64,000 nt of DNA. Source: Rhodothermales bacterium. GTDB lineage: Bacteria > Bacteroidota > Rhodothermia > Rhodothermales > JAHQVL01. The DNA is taken from positions 186,001-250,000 of the forward strand of contig JAWKNW010000002.1 of assembly GCA_041391505.1 (NCBI GenBank), in the 5' to 3' direction. The notes beneath the pieces were generated by a model that was given only the letters and a program-made list of their open reading frames with translations, searched no databases and was not told where the DNA came from. Below, in pieces: positions 50,716 to 59,562 of the stretch (positions are counted from its first letter, which is position 1; the number at the start of each line of letters is the position of its first letter). The position numbers and the translations under genes are program-made.

Positions 50716-51609
50716 ATGGCAGAATCCGTCGGGTTTATCGGTCTGGGCATCATGGGACGCGGCATGGCCGCCAATCTGTTGAAAGCCGGTTTCGAGGTTT
50801 GCGTCTGGAACCGGACCGTCGAGCGATCGCGGGCGCTGGAGGAAGCCGGCGCGACCGTCGCCAGCACGCCGGCCGACGTCGCCCGGCGCTGCCCCGTCGT
50901 CATCACGTGCGTGAGCGACACGCCCGACGTGGAACGCGTCATCCTCGGCGAGGAGGGTGTTATCGAGGGGGCGGCCCCCGGCGCACTCGTGATCGACATG
51001 AGCACGATCAGCCCCGACGCCACGCGCGTCATCGCGGAACGCCTCCAGGCGCGCGGCATCCATATGCTGGATGCGCCCATCAGCGGCGGCAGCGAGGGCG
51101 CGGCACGCGGAACCCTGAGCATCATGGTGGGCGGCGACGCCGGCCAGGTGGCGCGCGCCATGCCCTATTTCGAGGCCATGGGCAAGACGATCACGCACGT
51201 CGGCGGCGTGGGCGCCGGCCAGACCGTGAAGCTCGTCAACCAGATCCTGGTCGTGGTGACGATGCTTGGCGTGAGCGAAGCCCTGCTGCTCGCGGAGGCC
51301 GGCGGGCTCGACCTCGAAAAAACCCTCGCCGCCGTCACAGGCGGCGCCGCCGGCAGCTGGATGCTCAGCAACCGCGGCCCCCAGGTCATCCGACGCGACT
51401 GGCGCCCGGGGTTCACGATCGACCTCCAGCAGAAAGACCTGCGGCTCGTTCTCGAGGCCGGCAAATCGCTCGGCGTCCCTCTCATGGGCACCAGCATCGT
51501 CTACCAACTCTACAGCACACTCCAGCAGCGAGGCCTTGGCGCGGAAGGCAACCACGCGCTCGTGAAGGCGCTCGAACACCTCGCCGGCCTGCAAATCGGA
51601 ACCGAATAG
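50716..51609 (+). CDS. NAD(P)-dependent beta-hydroxyacid dehydrogenase (3-HIBDH/GarR-like)
   Basis: A 297-residue cytoplasmic oxidoreductase. GFIGLGIMGRGMAANLLKAGFEVCVWNRT (6-34) is the Rossmann dinucleotide site; Arg33 after the second strand suggests NADP preference. DAPISGGSEGAARGTL (119-134) is the substrate-binding block and GQTVKLVNQ holds catalytic Lys172. KDLRLVLEAGKSLGVPLMGTS is the C-terminal helical domain. Candidate substrates are 3-hydroxyisobutyrate, tartronate semialdehyde or succinic semialdehyde. The ATG at 50716 was chosen because the glycine motif follows at the usual distance. Confidence 0.93.
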   Translation: MAESVGFIGLGIMGRGMAANLLKAGFEVCVWNRTVERSRALEEAGATVASTPADVARRCPVVITCVSDTPDVERVILGEEGVIEGAAPGALVIDMSTISPDATRVIAERLQARGIHMLDAPISGGSEGAARGTLSIMVGGDAGQVARAMPYFEAMGKTITHVGGVGAGQTVKLVNQILVVVTMLGVSEALLLAEAGGLDLEKTLAAVTGGAAGSWMLSNRGPQVIRRDWRPGFTIDLQQKDLRLVLEAGKSLGVPLMGTSIVYQLYSTLQQRGLGAEGNHALVKALEHLAGLQIGTE

Positions 51610-51734
51610 CGCCCGTAAGGGATTAAGGCGTCTCCAAGACCCGAACGAATCATATCGGTCTACCGGGTTTTCGCACGATCGTGCCCACGCTTATCCGACC
51701 CTGTTCGTTTCTGTTCACTCAATCCTCTGGATCC

Positions 51735-52232
51735 ATGAAATCGATTATTTATAGTGTATTGCTTCTCCTTTTCGTCGTTGGCGCCGGCTGCGGCTCCTCG
51801 AAAAAAGTGGCCGACCAGGCCAGCACGGCCGCGAGCCCGTATTTCGGTACCTGGGCGCTCGACGGTTCGCCCAACAGCACCATCCAGTTCCTCGCCTCGG
51901 GCGACGTGGTCATTTCGCAGGGCGACCTCATGACGAACCTCAACCGCTTCCAGAATACGAGCCGCACCCGCTACATGACGCGCCTCAAGAACGAGGGCAG
52001 CTTTACCATCGCCGGCGATCAGCTGACGCTGCACGTTATGGCCGACTGGACCGGCCGCGGCACCGGCGCCACCCGCGCCGCCGACAAATCGGTCGAGAGC
52101 ACCATCGTCTTCGCCATCAAGGACGTGTCGCCCGGCGGCTTCACGCTCGAAAAAGTAAGCATGAGCCAGCCCGACGGAGGCAACATGAACGCCGACGAGG
52201 CGCTCTCGCTGAAGCTCGTCAAAAAGATGTGA
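51735..52232 (+). CDS. Lipoprotein, unknown function
   Basis: A 165-residue exported protein. MKSIIYSVLLLLFVVGAGC gives lipid-anchor Cys19. Mature part begins after a short linker with SPYFGTWALDGSPNSTIQFLASGDVVISQGDL, a lipocalin-like opening (G-x-W), and continues as a small beta-barrel (NEGSFTIAGDQLTLHVMADWTG, ESTIVFAIKDVSPGGFTLEKV). Probably a lipocalin-like outer-membrane or periplasmic lipoprotein; ligand unknown. The second heptad array begins right at its stop. Confidence 0.78.
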   Translation: MKSIIYSVLLLLFVVGAGCGSSKKVADQASTAASPYFGTWALDGSPNSTIQFLASGDVVISQGDLMTNLNRFQNTSRTRYMTRLKNEGSFTIAGDQLTLHVMADWTGRGTGATRAADKSVESTIVFAIKDVSPGGFTLEKVSMSQPDGGNMNADEALSLKLVKKM

Positions 52233-52469
52233 CGTGGGGGATGGGGGATGTTGGATGGATGCAGGATGCGGGATGCAAGATGCGGGATTGGGCCGGGAAT
52301 TCCTTGTTGAAGGGTGATGCTCCTGCATCCATCCATCCTGCATCCAGTATCTTGCATCCCCCATCTTGCATCCATCCATCCATCCATCCATCCTGCATCA
52401 TGCATCTTGCATCTTGCATCTTGCATCTTGCATCCATCCTGCATCATGCATCTTGCATCCCCCATCTTG
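52229..52469. repeat. Heptad-phased inverted repeat array (copy 2)
   Basis: Left arm about 52235-52290 in GGATGNN heptads, right arm about 52321-52466 in NNCATCC and CATCTTG units with runs of (CATC)n. The arms are complementary as in the array at 9250-9430, and it again separates convergent genes, directly after a plus-strand stop. Confidence 0.9.
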
Positions 52470-52510
52470 AAACGAAAAGAGGGCCTTCATCGAAGGCCCT
52501 CTTTTCGTTT
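52470..52510. terminator. Bidirectional terminator, 19-bp stem
   Basis: Positions 52470-52488 pair perfectly with 52492-52510 over a 3-base loop; the outer part is A-rich on one side and T-rich on the other, so it can end the plus-strand lipoprotein and the minus-strand idi transcripts. Confidence 0.92.
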
Positions 52511-52522
52511 CAGCGGTACAGC

Positions 52523-53038
52523 TCAAGGGGTGAGGGCGTCGATCACGCGCTGGAAGATGTGCTTGAACCAGAACGTGTACGCCTCCGGCCGGCGCGCCAT
52601 GTCACGGGCCGTCTCCTCGACCGATTGCCAGCGCCACGCCTCGACTTCCTCCGGGTTGGGCACGGGGTCGGCGTCGTGGATGCCGACGAAGACGTGATCC
52701 AGCTCGTGCTCGATCAGGCCGTTCCCGAAATCCGTGCGGTACGTGAACGTGAAGAGCGGCCGCATCGGGCAATCGAATCCCATCTCCTCCATGAGCCGGC
52801 GATGCGCGGCGTCTTCCGACGCTTCGCCGGGCCGCGGGTGGCTGCAGCAGGTGTTGGACAGCAACCCGCCCGAATGGTATTTGTCGCGGGCGCGCTGCTG
52901 GAGCAGCATGTCGCCGGCGCTGTTGAATACAAAAACGGAAAGGGCTCGATGGAGCTGTCCCGATTGGTGCGCGGCCAGTTTTTCGGCGGCGCCGACCTCC
53001 CGATCGAGTTCATCTACCAGTATTACTTCATCCGTCAT
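52523..53038 (-). CDS. idi: Isopentenyl-diphosphate delta-isomerase, type 1
   Basis: A 171-residue Nudix-fold enzyme that interconverts IPP and DMAPP in isoprenoid synthesis. RALSVFVFNSAGDMLLQQRARDKYHSGGLLSNTCCSHPRPGE (31-72) holds catalytic Cys65 and metal His; RRLMEEMGFD has the Glu pair of the shortened Nudix box; GLIEHELDHVFVG has the second catalytic Glu. EVEAWRWQSVEE is the usual C-terminal block. Length is near the family norm (~180). The ATG at 53038 was chosen since MTDEVILVDELD is the typical beginning. Single gene ended by a strong terminator. Confidence 0.95.
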   Translation of the reverse strand: MTDEVILVDELDREVGAAEKLAAHQSGQLHRALSVFVFNSAGDMLLQQRARDKYHSGGLLSNTCCSHPRPGEASEDAAHRRLMEEMGFDCPMRPLFTFTYRTDFGNGLIEHELDHVFVGIHDADPVPNPEEVEAWRWQSVEETARDMARRPEAYTFWFKHIFQRVIDALTP

Positions 53039-53127
53039 GCCGTGTCGGTGCTGGGCTGTGCTGGCGAGCGGGGCGGCATGCGCCGGTCCGCGCGCGCAGC
53101 AGATGGGTTGGATAACGAAATCAACGA

Positions 53128-53850
53128 TCAATCCCCGCCGGCCGCCGGCTCGCGAGCCGTGATGGGCCCCAGCCGGGCCAGCGCGCGTTCGAGATCCAGA
53201 CGCGTCGCGTCGTCCGGGTCGCCCGCCTCGTAGACGAACTGGAGCATATCGGCATAGAGGCCGGCCGGAAAGCGGCCCTGCGCTCCGGGAAGCAGCCGCG
53301 AAAGGGCGGCGAAGTCGGCATCGACCGACCATCCGCGCCCCAGAAACCGCGGCAGGTAATAGCAGCTCATCAGCCGGATATAGCGGATCTCCACATCATC
53401 CGGAAGCGCCTCGACGAGACGATCGAGCACGGGCAGGCCGGCGTTCAGATGGTCCATCTTGCGCCCGGGCCAGAACACGTGTTTGGCCCGCATGATCTCG
53501 AACAGCGCCGCATAGGCTTCCCACACGGGCTCGGCGTGGACGTCGATCGTGGCCAGATACGCTTCCGCGCGATCGATGGCGGTCTCGTCCTCCACGCTAT
53601 CGATAAAGAAGGCGCGGAGGCGGTCGACGGGGGCATCGGCGATCTGTGCGATGGAGGTCGTAGCCATGGTCGATGCAAGGATCAGCGCGCCCAGAAGCGT
53701 CCGGCAACGGCGCAGGCGGCCGAAAACGGCGGTCCTGCGGCGCCCTGTCGTAACACGTCGTGGCACGCATGGAAGCATGGGGTATTTCCCGCATCCGGGC
53801 GTCGGGGTGTGATCGGATTGTTTCATGCTTGTACACGTCGGGGTAGTCAT
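53128..53850 (-). CDS. Hypothetical exported protein
   Basis: Up to 240 residues. A hydrophobic segment RTLLGALILASTMATTSIAQ (about 51-70) looks like the core of a signal peptide, so the true start is probably inside this frame (ATG at 53778 or 53826). The mature part is helical (DRAEAYLATIDVHAEPVWEAYAALFEIMRAKHVFWPGRKMDHLNAGLPVLDRLVEALPDDVEIRYIRLMSCYYLPRFLG) and is reminiscent of TPR-like proteins found in Bacteroidota. Upstream of idi by 90 bp, same direction; a shared role is not evident. Confidence 0.7.
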   Translation of the reverse strand: MTTPTCTSMKQSDHTPTPGCGKYPMLPCVPRRVTTGRRRTAVFGRLRRCRTLLGALILASTMATTSIAQIADAPVDRLRAFFIDSVEDETAIDRAEAYLATIDVHAEPVWEAYAALFEIMRAKHVFWPGRKMDHLNAGLPVLDRLVEALPDDVEIRYIRLMSCYYLPRFLGRGWSVDADFAALSRLLPGAQGRFPAGLYADMLQFVYEAGDPDDATRLDLERALARLGPITAREPAAGGD

Positions 53851-53973
53851 CTACACATCGGGCTGTGTTATGAGACTGCTGCAGCGAGACACGAGCTCGC
53901 CGGCCGCCGTCGACCGCGCCGGGTACCGCGCAAGGGCGTCCGCGAGCTGCTCCAACACACCCCAGACCCGACA

Positions 53974-56493
53974 ATGGCTATGAAAAAACTCTATTCTTTC
54001 CTACCGCTATCTCGCGCGAGCAAGATACTACTCGCATGCCTCGCTCTCGTTCTTGCAGCGACGGGCGTCCAGGCCCAGACCGCGCGGGTGCAGGTCGTGC
54101 ACAACTCCCCTTACGCCGCCGCCGCCGCGGTGGACGTCTACATCAACGGCAGCCTCACCCTCGACGACTTCGCGTTCCGCTCGGCGACGCCCTTTGTCGA
54201 GTTGCCCGCCGGCGCCGAGGTAACGATCGACATCACCACGCCGGACGCGGCGGACAACAGCAGTCCGGTCTTCACGAAGACGATCCCGGCGCCGGGTCTG
54301 ACCGAGGGCGAGACCTACCTGCTCGTCGCGGCCGGCGATCCGCTGGGCGGCATGGGCAACCCGGCCTTCGACCTCTTCGTCTACGCCCCGGCCCGTGAGG
54401 CCGCCGCCACCGCCGGCAACGCCGAATTCCTCGTCTTCCACGGCGCCCCCGACGCCCCCGTCGTCGACGTCTCCGCCCGCGGCGCAGGCATGCTCGTGGA
54501 CGACATCGCCTTCGGCGAATTCTCCGCCGGCTACCTCTCCGTACCGCCCGCCGTCTATGAGGTCGACATCGAGCTGGCCGACAACAGCGCCGTCGCCGCC
54601 TCGTTCGTCGCCGACCTCAGCGGCGCCGCCGATGCCGCCATCGCGGTTCTCGCCTCCGGCTTCCTCGCTCCGCCCGACAGCACCGACCCCGCCTTCGGCC
54701 TCCTCGCCGTCTTCGCCGACGGCACCACCGCCCTCCTGCCGGTGAATGAACCCGAGCCCGAAACGGCGCGCGTGCAGGTCGTGCACAACTCCCCCTACGC
54801 CGCCGCGGCGGTGGTCGACGTCTACATCAACGATGCCCTGGCCCTGGACGATGTCGCGTTCCGGCAGGCCACGCCGTACCTGACGCTCCCGGCCGGCGTG
54901 CCGGTGAAGATCGACATCACGGGGTCGACCGCTGCGGACAACAGCAGCCCGGTCTTTACGACGACGCTCGCCGACGGCCTTGCGCCGAACGAGACCTACC
55001 TCGTTGTCGCGGCCGGCGATCCGCTGGGCGGCATGGGCAACCCGGCCTTCGACCTCTTCGTCTATACCCCGGCCCGTGAGGCCGCCGCCACCGCCGGCAA
55101 CGCCGAATTCCTCGTCTTCCACGGCGCCCCCGACGCCCCCGTCGTCGACGTCTCCGCCCGCGGCGCCGGCGTGCTCGTGGACGACATCGCCTTCGGCGAA
55201 TTCTCCGCCGGCTACCTCTCCGTACCGCCCGCCGTCTATGAAGTCGACATCGAGCTGGCCGACAACAGCGCCGTCGCCGCCTCGTTCGTCGCCGACCTCA
55301 GCGGCGCCGCCGATGCCGCCGTCGCGGTCCTCGCCTCCGGCTTCCTCGCTCCGCCCGACAGCACCGACCCCGGTTTCGGCCTCCTCGCCGTCTTCGCCGA
55401 CGGCACCACCGCCCTTCTGCCGGTCAACCAGCCTGAAGGGGCGAGCCTTAGCCTGATCGATGCCAGCACGGACAGCCCGATCCCCGGTTTCGACCCGATC
55501 GCGGAAGGCGCCGTGCTCGACCTGAGCGCACTTCCGATCGGCCTCACCGTGCGGGCCAACCTGACCGGCGATGCCGGCAGCGTACGGTTCGACCTGAATG
55601 ACATCGAAGGCATCCGGGTGGAAAACGAGGCGCCCTATGCGCTCTTCGGGGATGTGGATGGGGATTACGCCGCCGGCCGGCTTCCCGTCGGCTCGCACAC
55701 CCTGTCGGCCACGGCCTTCGCCGAAGCCCAGGCCGGCGGAGCCGTGCTTGAGACGGCCAGCGTCTCCTTCACGGTCGTCAACAGCGGCAATGCCGTCACC
55801 GGCTTCACGCTGGTGGACGCCGAGACGGATGAAGACCTCGGCATGCTGATGCCGGGCGACACCCTCGACGCCTCGGCGCTGCCCGAGCGGGTCAACCTGC
55901 GCGCTGAAGTCGGCGACGGCGTCGCGAGCGTCTGGTTCGAGATCGAATCGATCGGCTATAGCCGGCTCGAAAACGTTACGCCGTTCGCGCTGTTCGGGGA
56001 CCTGAGCGGCGACTACCTGAACGGCGCGTTCCCCGTCGGCAGCCACACGCTCGTGGCGACCCCGTACGACGCGCGCCGGGCCCAGGGCTCGGCCGGCGAA
56101 GCGCTCAGCGTAGCGTTCGTGGTCATCGACACGGCGGGCAAGATGGCCGGCGTGGCCGGTCTCTCGGGCCACAGCGAAGAGGCGTTCGATGAAGTCGCCC
56201 TCGCCGAGGAAGACGGCGCGAGCGTGCCCACCGCGTTTGTGCTGGAGGCCAACTATCCCAACCCGTTCAACCCGGTGACGACCATCGCCTTCACGACGCC
56301 GGAAGCCGGCCCCGTTCGCCTCGCGGTCTACGACCTGCTGGGCCGCGTGGTCCGGGTGCTGGTGGATCAGCCGATGGCGGCGGGACGCATGGAAGTCAGC
56401 TTCGACGCCGCCGGACTCCCGACGGGCACGTACCTCTACCGCATCGACACCCCTGCGGGCTCGCAGGTGCGGAAGATGCTCCTCGTAAAATGA
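53974..56493 (+). CDS. Surface protein with two DUF4397 domains and sorting domain
   Basis: An 839-residue exported protein. MAMKKLYSFLPLSRASKILLACLALVLAATGVQAQ is the signal peptide (an ATG at 53980 is also possible). Two near-identical DUF4397 domains follow, each opening ARVQVVHNSPYAAAA and containing AEFLVFHGAPDAPVVDVSA and AFGEFSAGYLSVPP; their DNA copies lie 681 bp apart. Then two related beta-sandwich domains (FTLVDAETDEDLG and SLIDASTDSPIPG, each with PYALFGDVDGDY or PFALFGDLSGDY). The last ~80 residues (EANYPNPFNPVTTIAF to MLLVK) are a type IX sorting domain. Likely surface-anchored adhesive or glycan-binding protein. Confidence 0.86.
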   Translation: MAMKKLYSFLPLSRASKILLACLALVLAATGVQAQTARVQVVHNSPYAAAAAVDVYINGSLTLDDFAFRSATPFVELPAGAEVTIDITTPDAADNSSPVFTKTIPAPGLTEGETYLLVAAGDPLGGMGNPAFDLFVYAPAREAAATAGNAEFLVFHGAPDAPVVDVSARGAGMLVDDIAFGEFSAGYLSVPPAVYEVDIELADNSAVAASFVADLSGAADAAIAVLASGFLAPPDSTDPAFGLLAVFADGTTALLPVNEPEPETARVQVVHNSPYAAAAVVDVYINDALALDDVAFRQATPYLTLPAGVPVKIDITGSTAADNSSPVFTTTLADGLAPNETYLVVAAGDPLGGMGNPAFDLFVYTPAREAAATAGNAEFLVFHGAPDAPVVDVSARGAGVLVDDIAFGEFSAGYLSVPPAVYEVDIELADNSAVAASFVADLSGAADAAVAVLASGFLAPPDSTDPGFGLLAVFADGTTALLPVNQPEGASLSLIDASTDSPIPGFDPIAEGAVLDLSALPIGLTVRANLTGDAGSVRFDLNDIEGIRVENEAPYALFGDVDGDYAAGRLPVGSHTLSATAFAEAQAGGAVLETASVSFTVVNSGNAVTGFTLVDAETDEDLGMLMPGDTLDASALPERVNLRAEVGDGVASVWFEIESIGYSRLENVTPFALFGDLSGDYLNGAFPVGSHTLVATPYDARRAQGSAGEALSVAFVVIDTAGKMAGVAGLSGHSEEAFDEVALAEEDGASVPTAFVLEANYPNPFNPVTTIAFTTPEAGPVRLAVYDLLGRVVRVLVDQPMAAGRMEVSFDAAGLPTGTYLYRIDTPAGSQVRKMLLVK

Positions 56494-56591
56494 TCGAAGC
56501 GGATCGGTTCGATTGACCCACAGCCGGCCGGCGTGTAGCGATGCGCGTCGGCCGGCCTTATTTTGCCCGTATCCTCCAAACCGCCTCCCGC

Positions 56592-58007
56592 ATGGCCTGT
56601 ACGCTTGTCTGGTTTCGCCGCGACCTGCGGTTGACCGATCATCCGGCGCTCGAGCACGCGCTCCGCCGATCGCTCCCCGTCATCCCGGTGTACTGCTGGT
56701 CGCCCGAAGACGAGGCCCCGTGGCAGCCGGGCGCCGCCAGCCGGTGGTGGCTGCACCATGCCCTCGAGGCGCTCGGGGCACGGCTGGAAACCCTCGGCTC
56801 CCGCCTCATCGTGCGGCAGGGATCCGCCGTGGAGGTCATCCCCGCGCTGGCGCGCGAAACCGGCGCCACGTCGGTCTGCTGGCACGAACGTTTCGAGCCC
56901 GCGGGGCGCTCGGTGGACGACCGCGTCGCCGCGGCACTGCGCCATGCCGGCGTGGAGGCGTCGGTGCACAACGGCGTGCTGCTCCACAACCCGGACGCGG
57001 TGCGGACGGGGTCCGATATGCCGTATCGCGTCTTCACGCCGTTCTGGAAAAACCTCCAGCAAAACCTGGAGGTCGAGCGCCCGCTGCCGGAGGCGGTCTT
57101 CACGCCGGCGCACCGGCCGGACGCGTGGCCGGCGTCGGCGTCGATCGCATCGCTCGGGCTCCTCCCCACCATCCCGTGGGATCGCGGGTTCTACACGGCG
57201 TGGCAGCCCGGCGAGGCCGGCGCCCGGGAGGCGCTGGACCGGTTCGTGGAGGGCCCCATCGCAGCGTACGACAGCGACCGCAACCGGCCGGATCGCATCG
57301 GCACCTCGCGCCTCTCGCCGCATCTGTGTTTCGGAGAGATCAGCCCGCGCACCGTCTGGCACGCCGCGAGCGCGCGGCGCGCGGCGATGGCGGACGGCAA
57401 GCCGGCGCACGTCTTCCTCAGCGAGGTTGCCTGGCGCGAGTTCTCGTATCACCTGCTCTATCACTTCCCCCACACCCCGGAATCCCCGCTCAACACGCGG
57501 TTCGAGGCCTTCCCCTGGCGGGAGGATCCGGAAGCGCTCCGGCGCTGGCAGCGGGGTGAGACGGGCTACCCGATCGTCGACGCCGGCATGCGCGAACTGT
57601 GGACCACCGGCTGGATGCACAACCGGGTGCGCATGATCGTGGCGTCGTTTCTCACGAAGGACCTGCTCATCCCCTGGCAGGCCGGCGCGCGGTGGTTCTG
57701 GGATACCCTCGTCGATGCCGACCTCGCCAACAACACGATGGGCTGGCAGTGGTCCGCCGGCTGCGGCGCCGACGCGCAGCCGTTCTTCCGCATCTTCAAC
57801 CCGATGAGCCAGGGGCGGCGCTTCGACCCGGACGGCGCCTACGTACGCCGCTGGGCGCCGGAGCTGGCGAAGCTGCCCGCCTCCGACATCCACGCCCCCT
57901 GGGAGGCCGCTCCCCTCTTCCGCCACGGGACGGGGTACCCGGATCCGATGGTCGACCATGCCGCGGCGCGGGACGTCGCCCTCGCCGCGTTCGAGCGGAT
58001 CAAGTAG
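56592..58007 (+). CDS. Cryptochrome/DNA photolyase family protein
   Basis: A 471-residue flavoprotein. MACTLVWFRRDLRLTDHPALEHAL is the N-terminal antenna domain start; GTSRLSPHLCFGEISPRTVW and TGYPIVDAGMRELWTTGWMHNRVRMIVASFLTKDLLIPWQAGARWFWDTLVDADLANNTMGWQWSAGCGADAQPFFRIFNP are the FAD-binding blocks of class I CPD photolyases. It repairs UV-made cyclobutane pyrimidine dimers with light. The ATG at 56592 places the antenna domain at the true N-terminus. Preceded by the DUF4397 gene at 98 bp but likely its own transcript. Confidence 0.95.
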   Translation: MACTLVWFRRDLRLTDHPALEHALRRSLPVIPVYCWSPEDEAPWQPGAASRWWLHHALEALGARLETLGSRLIVRQGSAVEVIPALARETGATSVCWHERFEPAGRSVDDRVAAALRHAGVEASVHNGVLLHNPDAVRTGSDMPYRVFTPFWKNLQQNLEVERPLPEAVFTPAHRPDAWPASASIASLGLLPTIPWDRGFYTAWQPGEAGAREALDRFVEGPIAAYDSDRNRPDRIGTSRLSPHLCFGEISPRTVWHAASARRAAMADGKPAHVFLSEVAWREFSYHLLYHFPHTPESPLNTRFEAFPWREDPEALRRWQRGETGYPIVDAGMRELWTTGWMHNRVRMIVASFLTKDLLIPWQAGARWFWDTLVDADLANNTMGWQWSAGCGADAQPFFRIFNPMSQGRRFDPDGAYVRRWAPELAKLPASDIHAPWEAAPLFRHGTGYPDPMVDHAAARDVALAAFERIK

Positions 58008-58233
58008 CCCCCGGCCGGGCAGCACCTGCCGGCGCGCGGCATGCCTTTCCCTGCGCCGCCGCGCCGGCCGGCGGCGAGGCGCCCCGCACGGGCCGGCGTA
58101 GCGAGGCGACGGGGCATTTCACACGGCCCATCCTATTTTTGGAACGCGTTTTGAGAAGGTAATCGGAAGAATCTTCCCCCCCGGTCCCCCCCGAAAAGAT
58201 TCGCGTCTTACGATTCTCAAATCCCCATTCCTC

Positions 58234-58707
58234 ATGGCCATGAACTTCCTGCGCAAGCTAGTATCTGCGGAAGCAACGCCGGCACAGCCTTCCGAAATCA
58301 TCGACGGGACCGCCAGCTGCGAAGACCAATTGAATGCGTGTCGTACGGAGATCGAGCATCTCCAGGAGCAGAAAGAGCTGCATGCGCGCGCGCTGAAGGA
58401 AATGTATCAGTACCTCTGCAAACTCGATACGTCGTTCCGCGCCGAAAACAAGCGGTTGCAGTCGCAGCTGGAAGAAGAGCGGGAGCGCTCGAACCAGCTG
58501 ATCGAGATTACCAAGGATCTCTGGGAGATCATCGAGAAGCTGGATGGAAACGGCGTATCGACGGCCGACCTGTTCCCGATCCCGAACGCCACCCGGCTTG
58601 CGACGAGTGCGCCGCGCCGCGACGATCCGGCGCCGGCCGTGCCGGAACGCGTCTCTGAGTTGCCCGAGCTGGAGGAGTTGATGGCGGTGGTCGAGCCGGG
58701 CGCCTGA
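58234..58707 (+). CDS. Coiled-coil hypothetical protein
   Basis: A 157-residue protein without signal peptide. Residues ~29-105 are a long coiled coil (CEDQLNACRTEIEHLQEQKELHARALKEMYQYLCKLDTSFRAENKRLQSQLEEERERSNQLIEITKDLWEIIEKLD). The N-terminus (NFLRKLVSAEATP) is amphipathic and the last 45 residues are Pro/Glu-rich and probably disordered. Possibly a cytoskeletal or cell-division scaffold; family not recognised. Convergent with the GNAT gene. Confidence 0.7.
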   Translation: MAMNFLRKLVSAEATPAQPSEIIDGTASCEDQLNACRTEIEHLQEQKELHARALKEMYQYLCKLDTSFRAENKRLQSQLEEERERSNQLIEITKDLWEIIEKLDGNGVSTADLFPIPNATRLATSAPRRDDPAPAVPERVSELPELEELMAVVEPGA

Positions 58708-58754
58708 CCGGGATCGCCGGGCGCGCGCATCAGCGCGCCGACGGGATAAAAAAA

Positions 58755-58782
58755 AGCGGCCGGCTGTGGTTCGCCGGCCGCT
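58755..58782 (-). terminator. Terminator of the GNAT gene
   Basis: AGCGGCCGGC (58755-58764) pairs with 58773-58782; on the minus strand eight T follow. It lies 10 bp after the stop at 58792. Confidence 0.92.
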
Positions 58783-58791
58783 CTCAAGCGC

Positions 58792-59394
58792 TTACTGCGT
58801 CAATTCCAGGGGCTTTTCTTCCCGCTCCACCTTCTGCTCGGCGGCTTTCCGCTCGCGTTTCTCCTCCTCTTCCGGGTCGTACAGCATCCCGGTACACAGG
58901 CACATCTTCTGCTCCGTGCGGGTCAGGATGTCGAAGTTCGGGCAGCTGCGGCACCCGTTCCAGAACTCGACATCCGTCGTCAGTTCCGAAAACGTCACCG
59001 GCCGGTAGCCGAGATCCGAGTTGATCTTCATGACGGCGAGGCTCGTCGTGATGCCGAACAGCTTCGCATTCGGATACTTCTCCCGGGAAAGCTCGAACGC
59101 GCGCTCCTTGATGCGGCGGGCGAGCCCGTAATTGCGGTACTCCTGCGCCACGATGAGACCCGAGTTCGCCACGTATTTACCGTGTCCCCAGGTTTCGATA
59201 TAGCAGAAGCCGGCGAGCGCTTCGTCCTGCAGCGCGATAATCGCCTTGCCATCCTGCATCTTCTTCCGGATGTATTCCGGGTCTCGCTTGGCAATACCGG
59301 TCCCTCGCTTGCGCGCGGCGTCTTCAATCAACGAACAAATAGCTTCAGCCAGAGGGGCATGTTCTGGACCAGCAACCTGAATGGAAAATGTCAT
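58792..59394 (-). CDS. GNAT N-acetyltransferase, Bacteroidota arginine-type
   Basis: A 200-residue acetyltransferase. Residues 1-150 form the GNAT fold: VAGPEHAPLAEAICSLIEDAARKRGTGIAKRDPEYIRKKM, ALAGFCYIETWGHGKYVANSGLIVAQEYRNYGLARRIKERAFELSREKYPNAK, with QEYRNYGLARRI as the acetyl-CoA loop, and GITTSLAVMKINSDLGYRPV. FWNGCRSCPNFDILTRTEQKMCLCTGMLYDP gives four conserved Cys, possibly a metal site. As I recall, close relatives lie at the head of arginine-biosynthesis operons in Bacteroidota and are taken for N-acetylglutamate synthase, but no arg gene follows here. The C-terminus is highly charged. Confidence 0.85.
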   Translation of the reverse strand: MTFSIQVAGPEHAPLAEAICSLIEDAARKRGTGIAKRDPEYIRKKMQDGKAIIALQDEALAGFCYIETWGHGKYVANSGLIVAQEYRNYGLARRIKERAFELSREKYPNAKLFGITTSLAVMKINSDLGYRPVTFSELTTDVEFWNGCRSCPNFDILTRTEQKMCLCTGMLYDPEEEEKRERKAAEQKVEREEKPLELTQ

Positions 59395-59562
59395 GGTCGT
59401 ACTCTCGCTCTTTTCCACCGGGCCTTGCGAGCACGAGGCAGTCAGCGAAGCTAGATGAAAGGAACATGGAGCGTAAGTTAACGCATAGCCCACTTCAACG
59501 AGCATTCTTTCGTGGAGTTCGGGGAAGGAAAAAAATTCCCGGACGGCCGGCGCGGCCCCCAT

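Noticed and set aside
54028..56172. 714-codon open frame opposite the DUF4397 gene
   Set aside because: Mirror of the tandem DUF4397 repeats; Gly/Asp-rich nonsense product.
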